Of a DNA stretch of 5,014 nt, positions 4,960-5,014 are shown piece after piece. How positions within the stretch are numbered: the stretch's first letter is position 1; the number at the start of each line of letters is the position of its first letter. A program made the translations under genes and the position numbers. The DNA is taken from positions 1-5,014 of the forward strand of contig JAHHTS010000135.1 in the NCBI GenBank assembly GCA_020024475.1. The letters run 5' to 3'. Below the pieces are notes generated by a model. That model saw only the letters and a program-made list of their open reading frames with translations, was not told the origin of the DNA and made no database searches. The DNA is from Oscillospiraceae bacterium. GTDB taxonomy: Bacteria; Bacillota; Clostridia; Oscillospirales; Ruminococcaceae.

Positions 4960-5014
4960 TGGTGGAGATGAGGGGGATCGAACCCCTTACCTCTTGAATG
5001 CCATTCAAGCGCTC
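4960..5014 (-). tRNA. tRNA-Ala(GGC), 3' part, cut by window edge
   Basis: On the minus strand the sequence reads from the end of the D arm to an encoded CCA. The anticodon arm is CTTGA-ATGGCAT-TCAAG (4992-5008), giving anticodon GGC with T33, so alanine (GCC codons). The T arm contains GTTCGATC between AGGGG and CCCCT. The 3' acceptor strand CATCTCC is followed by discriminator A and CCA (4960-4962). The 5' acceptor strand and most of the D arm lie beyond 5014. The 3' end points at the retron, the usual face for integration of mobile DNA. Confidence 0.9.

Noticed and set aside
1..5014. CRISPR array
   Set aside because: No regularly spaced direct repeats were seen; the only multiple repeats are the paired bridge RNA loop motifs and the short TGGGAAGTC at 3498-3506 and 3566-3574.

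Overview
The window is AT-rich (roughly two thirds A+T) with strong AGGAGG-type ribosome binding sites. It carries families typical of Clostridia (a TnpV remnant, an IS110 element, a ClbS/DfsB-family protein and a CCA-encoding tRNA-Ala). I read it as an accessory stretch of a low-GC Firmicutes chromosome, probably a gut-type Clostridia such as Lachnospiraceae. The taxonomic call is inference.

Layout, left to right. (1) 1-913: the possible tail of an upstream gene, a hairpin, an intact ClbS/DfsB (DUF1706) four-helix-bundle protein, and a 27-residue single-membrane-span peptide with a perfect Shine-Dalgarno. (2) About 1004-2679: an IS110-family insertion sequence. Its DEDD transposase is broken by an in-frame TAG and a frameshift. 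Its long leader folds as a 5' hairpin plus two large stem-loops with near-duplicate contents, which is the layout of a bridge RNA. (3) 2710-3189, minus strand: a decayed tnpV gene with its own promoter and terminator, broken by two indels that compensate each other. (4) 3246-4890, plus strand: a retron-like cassette. An extended -10 promoter starts transcription at the first base of a structured non-coding RNA (about 3278-3521) whose ends pair like a1/a2. A hairpin that buries the next ribosome binding site follows, then a 65-aa asparagine-rich membrane protein, a retron-type reverse transcriptase and a strong terminator. (5) The 3' end of a tRNA-Ala(GGC) gene on the minus strand, cut by the window edge.

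The most interesting unit is the retron. The reverse transcriptase keeps the NAxxH, SGAPTSQ, YVDD and VTG motifs but is split by a -1 frameshift exactly at T TTT TTA, a classical slippery heptamer. It is either a recent homopolymer indel or, less likely, a programmed frameshift. By analogy with other retrons, the small membrane protein would be the effector, held in check by the RT-msDNA complex and released on phage infection. That role is inference. The retron sits against the 3' end of a tRNA gene and beside two dead mobile elements, which fits a defence or mobile-element hotspot.

Caution: three genes within 2.4 kb carry four indels, some in homopolymers. Either this region is decaying or the read or assembly is indel-prone here.
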